Below are positions 17,464-25,419 of a DNA stretch of 38,030 nucleotides, piece by piece (position 1 is the stretch's first letter; the number at the start of each line of letters is the position of its first letter). Source of the stretch: Rhizobium sp. (GTDB lineage Bacteria; Pseudomonadota; Alphaproteobacteria; Rhizobiales; Rhizobiaceae). The notes under the pieces were generated by a model. It saw nothing but the letters and a program-made list of their open reading frames with translations. It did no database searches and was not told the origin of the DNA. The position numbers were made by a program, and so were the translations under genes. The DNA is taken from NCBI GenBank assembly GCA_002796995.1, contig PEKW01000010.1, positions 1 to 38,030 of the forward strand, given 5' to 3'.

Positions 17464-20423
17464 CCTCCTATCGTCTGGCAAAGGGCGGCCTGATCGACCG
17501 GGCAAGACCGCTCTCGTTCACCTTCGACGGCAAGTCGATGCAGGGCCTTGACGGCGACACGCTGGCATCTGCCCTGCTCGCCAACGGCCAGCGGCTGGTC
17601 GGCCGCAGCTTCAAGTATCACCGCCCGCGCGGCATTCTGACGGCTGGCGCGGCCGAACCCAATGCGCTGATGACTATCGGCCGGGGCGGACGTACCGAGC
17701 CGAACACCCGCGCCACCATGCAGGAACTGTATGAAGGGCTGGAAGCGAAGAGCCAGAACCGCTGGCCCTCGCTGGAACACGACATCGGCTCGATCAACGG
17801 CCTGCTGTCGCCCTTCCTGTCGGCCGGCTTCTACTACAAGACCTTCATGTGGCCAGGCGCGCTCTGGGAGAAATTCTACGAGCCCGTCATCCGCAAGGCC
17901 GCGGGCCTCGGCAAGGCAACCTATGAAACCGATCCGGACACCTACGAAAAGTGCTGGGCGCATTGCGACCTGCTGGTCGTCGGCGCAGGCCTGACTGGTC
18001 TCACCGCGGCGCTGGCCGCCGGCCGCGCCGGCGCGCGCGTCATGCTCGTCGATGAGAATGCCGGGCTCGGCGGTTACCTGCTGAGCGACAGCGCTCTGGT
18101 CAACGGCCAGCCCGCCGCCGCCTTCGCCGCAGGCATCATCGCCGAGCTTGAGAGCCTGCCGAATGTCGAACTCCTGCCCCGCACCACCGCCTTCGGCTGG
18201 TATGACGGCAATGTCTTCGGTGCGGTCGAGCGCGTGCAGAAGCATGTGGCGTTGCCCGCGTCCAACCGCCCGGTCGAACGGCTGTGGCGCATCGCCGCGA
18301 AGAAGGCGATCCTAACCACCGGCGCCGAGGAACGGCCGCTGGTCTTCGGCGGCAACGACATTCCCGGCGTGATGATGGCCGGCGCCATGCGCAGCTATCT
18401 GAACCGCTACGGCGTCGCTCCCGGCAAGAAAACCGCGGTCTTCACCACCAATGACAGCGGCTACGCGCTTGCCGCCGATCTCGAAGCGGCCGGCATCGAA
18501 GTGGCGGCCCTCATCGACAGCCGGCGCGACGCGGCCATCGCCTATGCCGGCAAGGCCCGGCTGGTGCGCGGCGGCTTCGTCGCCAATGCCGAGGGCGGCA
18601 AGTCCCTGGCGAGCATCGAACTCTGGCGCGAGGGCCAGACCGAAAGGCTGGACGTCGACAGCCTCGCCATGTCCGGCAGCTTCAGCCCGATCATCCATCT
18701 CGCCTGCCACCGTGGCGGCAAGCCGCAATGGTCGGACACGCATTCCGCCTTCCTCGCGCCGGACGGGCTCAAAGATCTGGCGCTCGCCGGTTCGGCAGCC
18801 GGCATCATCGGGCTAAGCGCTGCGTTTTCCTCCGCGCTGCAAGCTGCAAATGCTGCCCTGGCCGATCTTGGCATGGGCCAAGCGTCGCTCGATCTGCCAG
18901 TCATCGAAAACGACATCGCACCCATACCGACCAGGCCGCTCTGGTCGATCCCGGGCATCAAGAGCAAGGCCTTCGTCGATTACCAGAACGACGTACACCT
19001 CAAGGATATTGGCCTTGCCGTTCAGGAAGGCTATGGCCATGTCGAGCTTGCCAAGCGCTACACCACCAACGGCATGGCGACCGACCAGGGCAAGCTGTCC
19101 AACATTAACGCCATCGGCCTGCTGGCCGAAGCGCGACGCATCTCGCCAGCCGAGGTCGGCACAACGACCTTCCGCCCATTCTACACACCGGTCTCCTTCG
19201 GCGCGCTGGCCGGCACCTCGCATGGCAAGGATTTCCAGCCGGTGCGAAAGTCGCCGCTGCACGACTGGGCGGCAAAGAACGGCGCGACTTTCGTGGAGAC
19301 GGGCCTCTGGTATCGCTCGGCCTGGTTCCCGCGGGCAGGCGAAACCGGCTGGCGCGAGAGCGTCGATCGCGAAGTCCTCAACGTCCGCACCAATGCCGGC
19401 CTCTGTGATGTATCCATGCTCGGCAAGATCGAGGTCTGCGGACCGGATGCGGCGGAATTTCTCAACCGCGTCTACTGCAACGGCTTTCTGAAGCTTCCCG
19501 CCGGCAAGGCGCGTTACGGGCTGATGCTGCGGGAGGACGGCTTCATCTACGACGACGGCACCACGAGCCGGCTTTCGGAAGACTGCTATTTCATGACCAC
19601 CACGACCGCCTATGCGGCGGGCGTGATGAACCATCTCGAATTCTGTGCCCAGGCGCTGTGGCCGGAACTCGACGTCCGCCTCGCCTCGGTCACCGACCAG
19701 TGGGCGCAGATGGCCCTTGCCGGACCAAAAGCCCGCATGATCCTGCAAAGGATCGTCGACGAGGACATTTCCGACAAGGCCTTCCCCTATCTGGCGGCGA
19801 AGGAGGTCTCCCTGTTCGGCGGTCGTCTCAAGGGCCGGCTCTTCCGCATCTCCTTCTCCGGTGAACTTGCCTATGAGCTGGCCGTGCCGGCAGACTTCGG
19901 CGAAAGCGTCGCCGACGCCGTGATGGAGGCCGGCAAGGAGCACGGCATCTGCGCCTACGGCATCGAGGCGCTGGCCGTCCTGCGCATCGAGAAGGGCCAT
20001 GTCACCCACAACGAGATCAACGGCACCGTGGTGCCGGCCGATCTCGGCTTCGCCAAGATGGTGTCGGCGGCAAAGACCGATTTCATCGGCAAGCACATGC
20101 TGTCGCGCGAGGGCCTGACCGATCCGGATCGCCCGCAGCTCGTCGGCGTCGTGCCGCTCGATCCGGCGACGTCCTTCCGGACGGGTTCGTACATCCTCGC
20201 GAAGGACGCGGCGGCCACCCTGGAAAACGATCAGGGCTACGTCACCTCCAGCTGCTTCTCGCCGCATCTCGGCTCGACCATCGGCCTTGCCCTGGTCAAG
20301 GGCGGCGCCTCCCGCCATGGCGAAGAGGTTCTCGCTTGGAACGGCCTGCGCAACGAGTTCACCCCCGCCCGCCTGACCAGCCCGGTCTTTTTCGATCCTG
20401 AAAACGAGAAGCTCCATGTCTGA
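17460..20423 (+). CDS. soxA: Sarcosine oxidase alpha subunit
   Basis: The protein has 987 residues, full length for the family. The N-terminal ferredoxin-like fold (about 15-100; GRSFKYHRPRGILTAGAAEP) lies over the pyridine-nucleotide domain with dinucleotide motif VVGAGLTG (173-180) and a second part near GAEERPLVFGGNDIPGVMMA. The C-terminal 380 residues are a GcvT-like aminomethyltransferase domain (KIEVCGPDAAEFLNRVYCN, GICAYGIEALAVLRIEKGH) that binds tetrahydrofolate and captures the methyl-derived carbon as methylene-THF. It is translationally coupled to soxD and soxG. No folate genes (glyA, purU, folD), often beside sarcosine oxidase operons, are present here. Confidence 0.92.
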   Translation: MTSYRLAKGGLIDRARPLSFTFDGKSMQGLDGDTLASALLANGQRLVGRSFKYHRPRGILTAGAAEPNALMTIGRGGRTEPNTRATMQELYEGLEAKSQNRWPSLEHDIGSINGLLSPFLSAGFYYKTFMWPGALWEKFYEPVIRKAAGLGKATYETDPDTYEKCWAHCDLLVVGAGLTGLTAALAAGRAGARVMLVDENAGLGGYLLSDSALVNGQPAAAFAAGIIAELESLPNVELLPRTTAFGWYDGNVFGAVERVQKHVALPASNRPVERLWRIAAKKAILTTGAEERPLVFGGNDIPGVMMAGAMRSYLNRYGVAPGKKTAVFTTNDSGYALAADLEAAGIEVAALIDSRRDAAIAYAGKARLVRGGFVANAEGGKSLASIELWREGQTERLDVDSLAMSGSFSPIIHLACHRGGKPQWSDTHSAFLAPDGLKDLALAGSAAGIIGLSAAFSSALQAANAALADLGMGQASLDLPVIENDIAPIPTRPLWSIPGIKSKAFVDYQNDVHLKDIGLAVQEGYGHVELAKRYTTNGMATDQGKLSNINAIGLLAEARRISPAEVGTTTFRPFYTPVSFGALAGTSHGKDFQPVRKSPLHDWAAKNGATFVETGLWYRSAWFPRAGETGWRESVDREVLNVRTNAGLCDVSMLGKIEVCGPDAAEFLNRVYCNGFLKLPAGKARYGLMLREDGFIYDDGTTSRLSEDCYFMTTTTAYAAGVMNHLEFCAQALWPELDVRLASVTDQWAQMALAGPKARMILQRIVDEDISDKAFPYLAAKEVSLFGGRLKGRLFRISFSGELAYELAVPADFGESVADAVMEAGKEHGICAYGIEALAVLRIEKGHVTHNEINGTVVPADLGFAKMVSAAKTDFIGKHMLSREGLTDPDRPQLVGVVPLDPATSFRTGSYILAKDAAATLENDQGYVTSSCFSPHLGSTIGLALVKGGASRHGEEVLAWNGLRNEFTPARLTSPVFFDPENEKLHV

Positions 20424-20955
20424 CGCGCTCATGTCCGATTTTCCACTGACCCGCCGCCCGGCGGTGGATGCCGTCGAGCCGGTCCGCTTCGGCGCCCTGG
20501 CGATCGAGATCGTCACCGAGGGCTCGGTCCTGCAACTGCTTGGCCAGCCGGGAATATTCGATGCCGCCGCAGCTGGCGCCGCACTCGGCCCCCTGGCTCC
20601 GAATGCCCGTCGCGCAGCCGGGCCGGGCCAGTGTTTTCTCGTCTCGGACGAGGCGGCCGACATCGGCCAGATCGCCGCAAGGCTCGCGGGCATCGCCCAT
20701 GTCGTGGACCAGACCCATGGCCGCACCCGGCTGCGCATCCGTGGTCCTGAGGTTCGCCGAGTGCTTGCCAAGGGCACCGCCGTAGACCTGCACCGGGAAG
20801 CCTTTGCGATCGGCCACGCGACGATGACGCTGATTGGCCATATCGGCGCCAATCTCGCCCGAACCGGCGAAGACGAATTCGAGCTTCTGGTGCTGCGCGG
20901 ATTTGCCGAAAGCCTGTGGCATGAGCTCAAGGTCATGAGCGCCGAATTCGCCTGA
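20416..20955 (+). CDS. soxG: Sarcosine oxidase gamma subunit
   Basis: The protein has 179 residues and matches SoxG by position, size and the HVVDQTHGRTRLRIRGPEVR-type core followed by GTAVDLHREAF and a terminal RGFAESLWHEL motif. The first ATG (20416) overlaps soxA by eight bases; a second ATG five codons later is possible. The gamma subunit is a non-catalytic YgfZ/GcvT-like component of the heterotetramer. It ends the sox operon; 150 bases follow before the divergent-looking operator and the GntR gene on the same strand. Confidence 0.9.
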   Translation: MSDALMSDFPLTRRPAVDAVEPVRFGALAIEIVTEGSVLQLLGQPGIFDAAAAGAALGPLAPNARRAAGPGQCFLVSDEAADIGQIAARLAGIAHVVDQTHGRTRLRIRGPEVRRVLAKGTAVDLHREAFAIGHATMTLIGHIGANLARTGEDEFELLVLRGFAESLWHELKVMSAEFA

Positions 20956-20966
20956 TCCGCCACGAC

Positions 20967-21041
20967 ATCCTTCCGCACGAAGCGGGCAGGATGCTCGAAA
21001 GTAGCGACCAATACCGCAGGCTCCCAACAGGAGGCTTGCGG
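20967..21041 (+). other. Imperfect hairpins after soxG (weak termination candidates)
   Basis: Two imperfect stem-loops lie between soxG and the GntR gene: ATCCTTCCGC opposite GCGGGCAGGAT (about 20967-20993) and CCGCAGGCTCC opposite GGAGGCTTGCGG (21014-21041). Neither has a T-run, so intrinsic termination is doubtful; Rho-dependent ending is as likely. Confidence 0.3.
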
Positions 21042-21052
21042 CGCATGCAATT

Positions 21053-21072
21053 TTGGTAGACCATAATACCAA
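21053..21072. promoter_or_regulatory. GntR/FCD operator upstream of its own regulator gene
   Basis: TTGGTA (21053-21058) and TACCAA (21067-21072) form an inverted repeat around GACCATAA. The inner TGGTAGACCA fits the FCD-GntR operator shape TGGTnnACCA. The same ACCATAATACCA core occurs at 21963-21982 before the next operon. The CATAAT inside could be the -10 element, so binding would block transcription. Confidence 0.65.
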
Positions 21073-21104
21073 ATGCAGAATTGCTGCCGTATGTGGATAG
21101 CCAG

Positions 21105-21803
21105 ATGACAAATTCTTCGACCGAGGGCGCGATCCGCGTCGAGAGACCCTCCAAGACCTTGCGCGAACTAGCGCTCGAAAAGGTCCGGGACGCCATCTTC
21201 AGCGGCCATTTCAGGCCGGGCGACCGACTGGTCGAGCGGGACCTCTGCATGCAGCTCGGCGTCAGCCGCACCATCGTGCGCGAAGTCCTGCGCCATCTGG
21301 AATCCGAGGGACTGGTGTCCAACCCCGCAAACAAGGGGCCGATCGTCGCGCGGCTCGACCTCGACGAAGCCCGGCAGATCTACGAGATCCGCGGCGCGCT
21401 GGAAGGCATGGCTGCCCGGCTCTGCGCCGAAAAGCGCGACCCCGCGATCGTCGCGGAACTGGAAAAGGCGTTGGCCGATATTCGCCATGCCTATGACGAC
21501 AACGACATGGCCCAGGTCCTCGCCCACACCACCCGCTTCTACGAAACGCTGTTCACCAGCATCAACCGCCACGTCGCCTGGGGCGTGGTGAAGTTGATGA
21601 TGGTGCGGATCAACCACTTGCGCTCCATGACCATCAAGACCGAGCGCCGATCGGTGGAGGGCCCGGCGCAGATGCAGAAGATCGTCGATGCCATTCGCGC
21701 CGGCGACGGTGCTGCGGCCGAACGGGCCGCCGCCGAACATGTCCAGCGTGCCGCCTCGATTGCCGAGGCCGTCTTGCGCGAGCAGGTGGCCTCCGCCGGC
21801 TGA
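21105..21803 (+). CDS. GntR-family regulator, FCD (FadR-type) subfamily
   Basis: The protein has 232 residues. The winged helix is at about 15-80 (FRPGDRLVERDLCMQLGVSR, TIVREVLRHLESEGLV) and the FCD ligand domain at about 90-225 (LDEARQIYEIRGALEGMAAR, then ADIRHAYDDNDMA and AEHVQRAASIAEAVL). ATG 21105 is preferred over in-frame TTG 21081 because the latter lies close to the operator. Identical operator cores precede this gene and the following catabolic operon (22002 onward), so it probably represses both, released by a pathway metabolite bound in the FCD domain (inference). Confidence 0.9.
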   Translation: MTNSSTEGAIRVERPSKTLRELALEKVRDAIFSGHFRPGDRLVERDLCMQLGVSRTIVREVLRHLESEGLVSNPANKGPIVARLDLDEARQIYEIRGALEGMAARLCAEKRDPAIVAELEKALADIRHAYDDNDMAQVLAHTTRFYETLFTSINRHVAWGVVKLMMVRINHLRSMTIKTERRSVEGPAQMQKIVDAIRAGDGAAAERAAAEHVQRAASIAEAVLREQVASAG

Positions 21804-21946
21804 CCATCGCTCCGCGCCACCGCGATTCCATGGGCGGTGCTGGAACAATCAGGGTTCAATTCGTCGGGTGACATCGTCGTCCGGCAGGATGAATCGCGCC
21901 TGAAATTTTCGTATAAAGAAAAAAACATTCCCTTCCGACAAGTCGC

Positions 21947-21982
21947 TTGACTCACTCATATCATGGTATACCATAATACCAT
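21947..21982 (+). promoter_or_regulatory. Promoter with overlapping GntR operator for the 22002 operon
   Basis: A -35-like TTGACT (21947-21952) is followed by ATGGTAT-ACCATA-ATACCAT (21963-21982), a perfect 7-bp inverted repeat with 6-base spacer. CATAAT (21972-21977), with a slightly long 19-base spacer, is the best -10 candidate and lies inside the operator. ATGGTATACCATAATACC is shared almost entirely with the site before the regulator gene. Confidence 0.65.
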
Positions 21983-22001
21983 CAAGAGATGAGACGCGAC
22001 C

Positions 22002-22604
22002 ATGACCCTTCAGATACGCAAGACTTTGCTGCAGATTGAAACCACGCTGATCGAAGGCGGAAAGCAGGCGGCCACTCCGCTGAAGCTCTTTTCGGCCTTC
22101 GCCGTGGTGAAGAACCCTTGGGCCGGCCGAGGTTTCGTCGAGGATCTCAAGCCGGAGATCCACGAGGCGGCCCCGATCCTTGGTGAACTGCTGACCAGGA
22201 TGATCCTAGACGCCGTCGGTTCCGGCGAGGCAGTGGAGGCCTATGGCAAGACGGCAGTGGTCGGGCTCGACGGCGAGCTCGAGCATGCATCGGCGCTGAT
22301 CCACACCCTGCGCTTCGGCAACCACTACCGCACGGCGGTCGGCGCCAAATCCTATCTCGCCTTCTGCAATACGCGCGGCCCGGCGAATGCGCCGGTCATG
22401 ATCCCGCTCATGGACAAGAACGACGAAGGGCGCCGCTCGCACTACCTGACCATCCAGACCTCCATTCCCGATGCCCCGGCGGCGGACGAGATCGTCATCG
22501 GCCTTGGCGCGTCGGTCGGCGGTCGTCCGCACCACCGGATCGGCGACCGCTACCAGGATCTCAGGGATCTTGGCCAGGACGTCCAGAATCCGGCCGGCGT
22601 CTGA
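22002..22604 (+). CDS. DUF1185 'amino acid synthesis' family protein (PF06684)
   Basis: The protein has 200 residues and matches the PF06684 family: it begins with IRKTLLQIETTLIEGG and contains KNPWAGRGFVEDL, GKTAVVGLDGELEHASALIH, KSYLAFCNTRGPANAPVMIP and a C-terminal IGLGASVGGRPHHRIGDRYQ. Family structures were reported as a variant of the Bacillus chorismate mutase fold; a biochemical function is not established to my knowledge. Here it is the first gene of an operon for a flavin monooxygenase pathway, 15 bases before the alpha/beta hydrolase gene. A role in handling an enamine or imine-type intermediate is speculative. Confidence 0.85.
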   Translation: MTLQIRKTLLQIETTLIEGGKQAATPLKLFSAFAVVKNPWAGRGFVEDLKPEIHEAAPILGELLTRMILDAVGSGEAVEAYGKTAVVGLDGELEHASALIHTLRFGNHYRTAVGAKSYLAFCNTRGPANAPVMIPLMDKNDEGRRSHYLTIQTSIPDAPAADEIVIGLGASVGGRPHHRIGDRYQDLRDLGQDVQNPAGV

Positions 22605-22618
22605 GCGGAGCAGGGACA

Positions 22619-23452
22619 ATGGCCGTGGTCAGCTCCCCCCTCGCAGCAAAGGCGCTTCCGCCCATCGAGCGCAGGGTCACGCTGGACGGCACGGCCTATA
22701 GCGACACGGGACAGGGCGAACCGCTCGTGCTGATCCATGGCGTCGGCATGCGGCTCGACGCATGGGCGCCTCAGATCGGCACATTGAGCCGCACCCATCG
22801 CGTCATCGCCGTCGACATGCCCGGCCACGGCCGAAGCGCAGCGCTACCGGGCAGCAGCGATCTCACGGCCTTCGTCGGCTGGCTCGGCCGGTTTCTCGAC
22901 ACGCTCTCGCTCGACAGGGTCAATCTCGCCGGCCACTCCATGGGCGCGCTCATAACCGGCGGTGCCGTGTCGACTTTCCCCGCGCGCATTCGCCGGGTGG
23001 CCCTGCTGAACGGCGTCCATCGCCGGGATGCCGCCGCCAAAAGCGCCGTGCTGGAACGGGCCGCGTCGATCGCATCGACCGGCATCGACATCGACGGCCC
23101 GGTGAAGCGCTGGTTTGCCGATGATGCGGCCAGCGCCCTGGCCCGCGAGCTGACGAGAGAGTGGCTGAGTCTGATGGACGTCGGCGCCTATGCGACCGCC
23201 TACAGTGCCTTTGCCGGAGGCGACGCGATGTATGCGGACCGGTGGAGCGAAGTGACCTGCCCTGCCCTTTTCCTGACCGGCTCGGACGATCCGAACTCGA
23301 CGCCGGCCATGGCGCAGACGATGGCGGCACTTGCTCCGCGCGGCTACGTCCGGATCACCGACGGACACCGCCACATGGTCAACCTGACGGCACCGGACGA
23401 GGTCAACCGTCTGCTCCTCGAATGGCTGCAACTGCCGGAGGTCCCCGCATGA
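22619..23452 (+). CDS. Alpha/beta hydrolase, TgnD-like
   Basis: The protein has 277 residues. Motifs in order: HGVG oxyanion loop (40-43), nucleophile S107 in GHSMG, acid in GSDDPNS (D223/D224) and H252 in GHRHMVNL, giving a complete Ser-Asp-His triad. No signal peptide. In trigonelline degradation the hydrolase TgnD splits N-methylformamido-methylene-succinate into succinate semialdehyde, methylamine, formate and CO2. This gene sits directly before a flavin reductase, luciferase-like oxygenase and aldehyde dehydrogenase, the same enzyme set. The function is inferred from that set; the family alone allows many esters and amides. Stop overlaps the next start (ATGA). Confidence 0.82.
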   Translation: MAVVSSPLAAKALPPIERRVTLDGTAYSDTGQGEPLVLIHGVGMRLDAWAPQIGTLSRTHRVIAVDMPGHGRSAALPGSSDLTAFVGWLGRFLDTLSLDRVNLAGHSMGALITGGAVSTFPARIRRVALLNGVHRRDAAAKSAVLERAASIASTGIDIDGPVKRWFADDAASALARELTREWLSLMDVGAYATAYSAFAGGDAMYADRWSEVTCPALFLTGSDDPNSTPAMAQTMAALAPRGYVRITDGHRHMVNLTAPDEVNRLLLEWLQLPEVPA

Positions 23453-24381
23453 CCACGACCGCCTTCGACCCGCGTGCCCTGCGCGATGCCTTCGGCGCCT
23501 TCGCCACCGGCGTGACCGTCGTCACCACGGTCGGCCCGGATGGCAAGCCCCTCGGCTTCACCGCCAATTCCTTCAGCTCGGTCTCGCTCGATCCGCCCTT
23601 GCTGCTGATCTGTCTTGCCCGGACCTCGCGCAATTTCGCGGCGATGACGGAGGCGCAGGGCTTTGCGGTCAACATCCTGTCCGACAGCCAGAAGGACGTT
23701 TCCAACACCTTCGCCCGTCCGGTCGAGGATCGCTTTTCCACCGTCGACTGGGCTTTCGGGCCCCTTGGCTCTCCGGTGCTTGCCGATGTCGCGGCGTGGT
23801 TCGACTGCCGTCTCGAACAGGTGATCGAAGCCGGGGATCATGTCATCCTGCTCGGCCGCGTCGAGGCATTCGGCAACAGCGGCCGCAACGGTCTGGGCTA
23901 TGTGCGCGGCGGCTACTTCACGCCGACGCTGGCCGGCAAGGCGGTATCCGCCGCGAGCGAGGGCCACCTGCACCTCAGTGCGGTGGTCGAAAGAGCCGGC
24001 GAAATTCTGCTGGTGGGCGACGATGCCAGAGACCTCCCGGGCTGTGTCGTCGATCAGGGTGAGCCGCTCGATGTGCTCAGATCTTATCTCGAACAGCTCA
24101 CCGGACTGCCGATCACCATCGGCTTCCTCTATTCCGTCTACGAGGGGTCGAGCGACGGGCGTCAGCACATCGTCTACCGGGCCTTTGCCGGCGAAGGCCG
24201 GGAGCGCGGCGGCAGCTTCGTCGGCCTGGAGCAGCTCGCCGACGAAAAGCGCGGCGGCTCGGCCACGGCCGATATCCTGAACCGCTACGTCATGGAAAGT
24301 TCGATCGGAAACTTCGGCGTCTATTTCGGCAACGAGACAGCCGGCCGCGTCCATTCAATCGCCAGGAAGGCATCCGCATGA
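23449..24381 (+). CDS. Flavin reductase with C-terminal extension, TgnB-like
   Basis: The protein has 310 residues. The first 160 form a flavin-reductase-like split barrel (AFGAFATGVTVVTT, FTANSFSSVSLDPPLLLICL, VLLGRVEAF). The remaining 145 residues are an extra domain (HLHLSAVVERAGEILLVGDD, GFLYSVYEGSSDGRQHIVYR) that resembles a Nudix-type fold with no clear Nudix box. It should supply reduced FMN to the luciferase-like oxygenase whose gene overlaps its stop by four bases. ATG 23449 is chosen by overlap with the hydrolase stop and homology start; the open frame continues far upstream without credible start. The trigonelline oxygenase reductase component is of comparable size as I recall. Confidence 0.85.
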   Translation: MTTTAFDPRALRDAFGAFATGVTVVTTVGPDGKPLGFTANSFSSVSLDPPLLLICLARTSRNFAAMTEAQGFAVNILSDSQKDVSNTFARPVEDRFSTVDWAFGPLGSPVLADVAAWFDCRLEQVIEAGDHVILLGRVEAFGNSGRNGLGYVRGGYFTPTLAGKAVSAASEGHLHLSAVVERAGEILLVGDDARDLPGCVVDQGEPLDVLRSYLEQLTGLPITIGFLYSVYEGSSDGRQHIVYRAFAGEGRERGGSFVGLEQLADEKRGGSATADILNRYVMESSIGNFGVYFGNETAGRVHSIARKASA

Positions 24382-25415
24382 AGTTCTCGCTTTTTGTCCA
24401 TATGGAACGGCTGGACGCCAGCCAGAACCACAAGAGCCTCTACGAGGAATTCGTCCAGCTCTGCGAGATCGCCGACAAGGGCGGTATGCACGCGATCTGG
24501 ACCGGCGAGCACCACGGCATGGACTTCACCATCGCCCCCAATCCGTTCGTGACGATTGCCGATCTGGCGCGCCGCACGACGAATGTGCGCCTCGGCACCG
24601 GCACCGCCATCGCCCCCTTCTGGCATCCGATCAAGCTCGCCGGCGAAGCAGCGATGACCGACATCATCACCGATGGCCGGCTCGACCTCGGCATCGCCCG
24701 CGGCGCGTATAATTTCGAATACGAACGCTTGATGCCGGGTCTCGACGCCTGGGGCGCCGGCCAGCGCATGCGCGAGCTGATCCCGGCCGTCAAGGGCGTG
24801 TGGGACGGCGACTATGCCCATGACGGGGAGTTCTGGAAGTTCCCGGCGACGACCTCCGCGCCGAAACCGCTGCAGGCGTCGATCCCGATCTGGGTCGCCG
24901 CCCGCGACCCGAATTCGCACGAATTTGCCGTGGCCAACGGCTGCAACGTCCAGGTCACCCCGTTGTGGAACGGCGATCCGGAGATCGAAAGCCTGATGGG
25001 CCGCTTCAACGCGGCTTGCGAGAAGGCGCCGGACGTCTCCCGTCCGAAGATCATGCTTCTGCTGCACACCTATGTCGGTTCCGACAGCGACGACATCGCC
25101 CAGGCGTCCAGGGAACTGAGCGTCTACTACAATTACTTCTTCGCCTGGTTCAAGAACGAGAAGCCGATCCATCAGGGCCTGATCGAACAGCTGACGGAGG
25201 AAGAGATGGCAGCGAATGCCAATCTGTCTCCGGAGGTGATGCACAAGAACCTTCCCGTCGGCACGGCCGACGAAGTGATCGCCCGCGTCAAGGCCTACGA
25301 GGCGATGGGTTATGACGAATATTCCTTCTGGATCGACACCGGCATGAGCTTCGAGCGCAAGAAAGCCTCGCTCGAACGCTTCATCCGCGATGTCATGCCG
25401 GCCTTTTCGGAGTAG
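24378..25415 (+). CDS. Luciferase-like (LLM) flavin monooxygenase, TgnA-like oxygenase
   Basis: The protein has 345 residues and a bacterial-luciferase TIM-barrel. Visible landmarks: MKFSLFVHMERLDAS start, IWTGEHHGMDFTIAPNPFVT, GTGTAIAPFWHPIKLAGEAA, GRLDLGIARGAYNFEYER and IWVAARDPNSHEFAVANGCN. The first residues and the GEHH, GIARGAY and AARDPNSHEFAVANG segments agree with what I recall of the TgnA oxygenase of trigonelline (N-methylnicotinate) ring opening. It uses FMNH2 and O2, with the reductase encoded immediately upstream and translationally coupled. Alternative substrates are other N-heterocycles; the related uracil oxygenase RutA works with a similar partner set. Function is moderately supported, family is certain. 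Confidence 0.85.
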   Translation: MKFSLFVHMERLDASQNHKSLYEEFVQLCEIADKGGMHAIWTGEHHGMDFTIAPNPFVTIADLARRTTNVRLGTGTAIAPFWHPIKLAGEAAMTDIITDGRLDLGIARGAYNFEYERLMPGLDAWGAGQRMRELIPAVKGVWDGDYAHDGEFWKFPATTSAPKPLQASIPIWVAARDPNSHEFAVANGCNVQVTPLWNGDPEIESLMGRFNAACEKAPDVSRPKIMLLLHTYVGSDSDDIAQASRELSVYYNYFFAWFKNEKPIHQGLIEQLTEEEMAANANLSPEVMHKNLPVGTADEVIARVKAYEAMGYDEYSFWIDTGMSFERKKASLERFIRDVMPAFSE

Positions 25416-25419
25416 CACC

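Noticed and set aside
15829..17505. A 558-codon minus-strand frame
   Set aside because: Antisense to soxB and soxD, no motifs; shadow frame.
18813..21050. A 745-codon minus-strand frame
   Set aside because: Antisense to soxA and soxG, no family resemblance; shadow frame.
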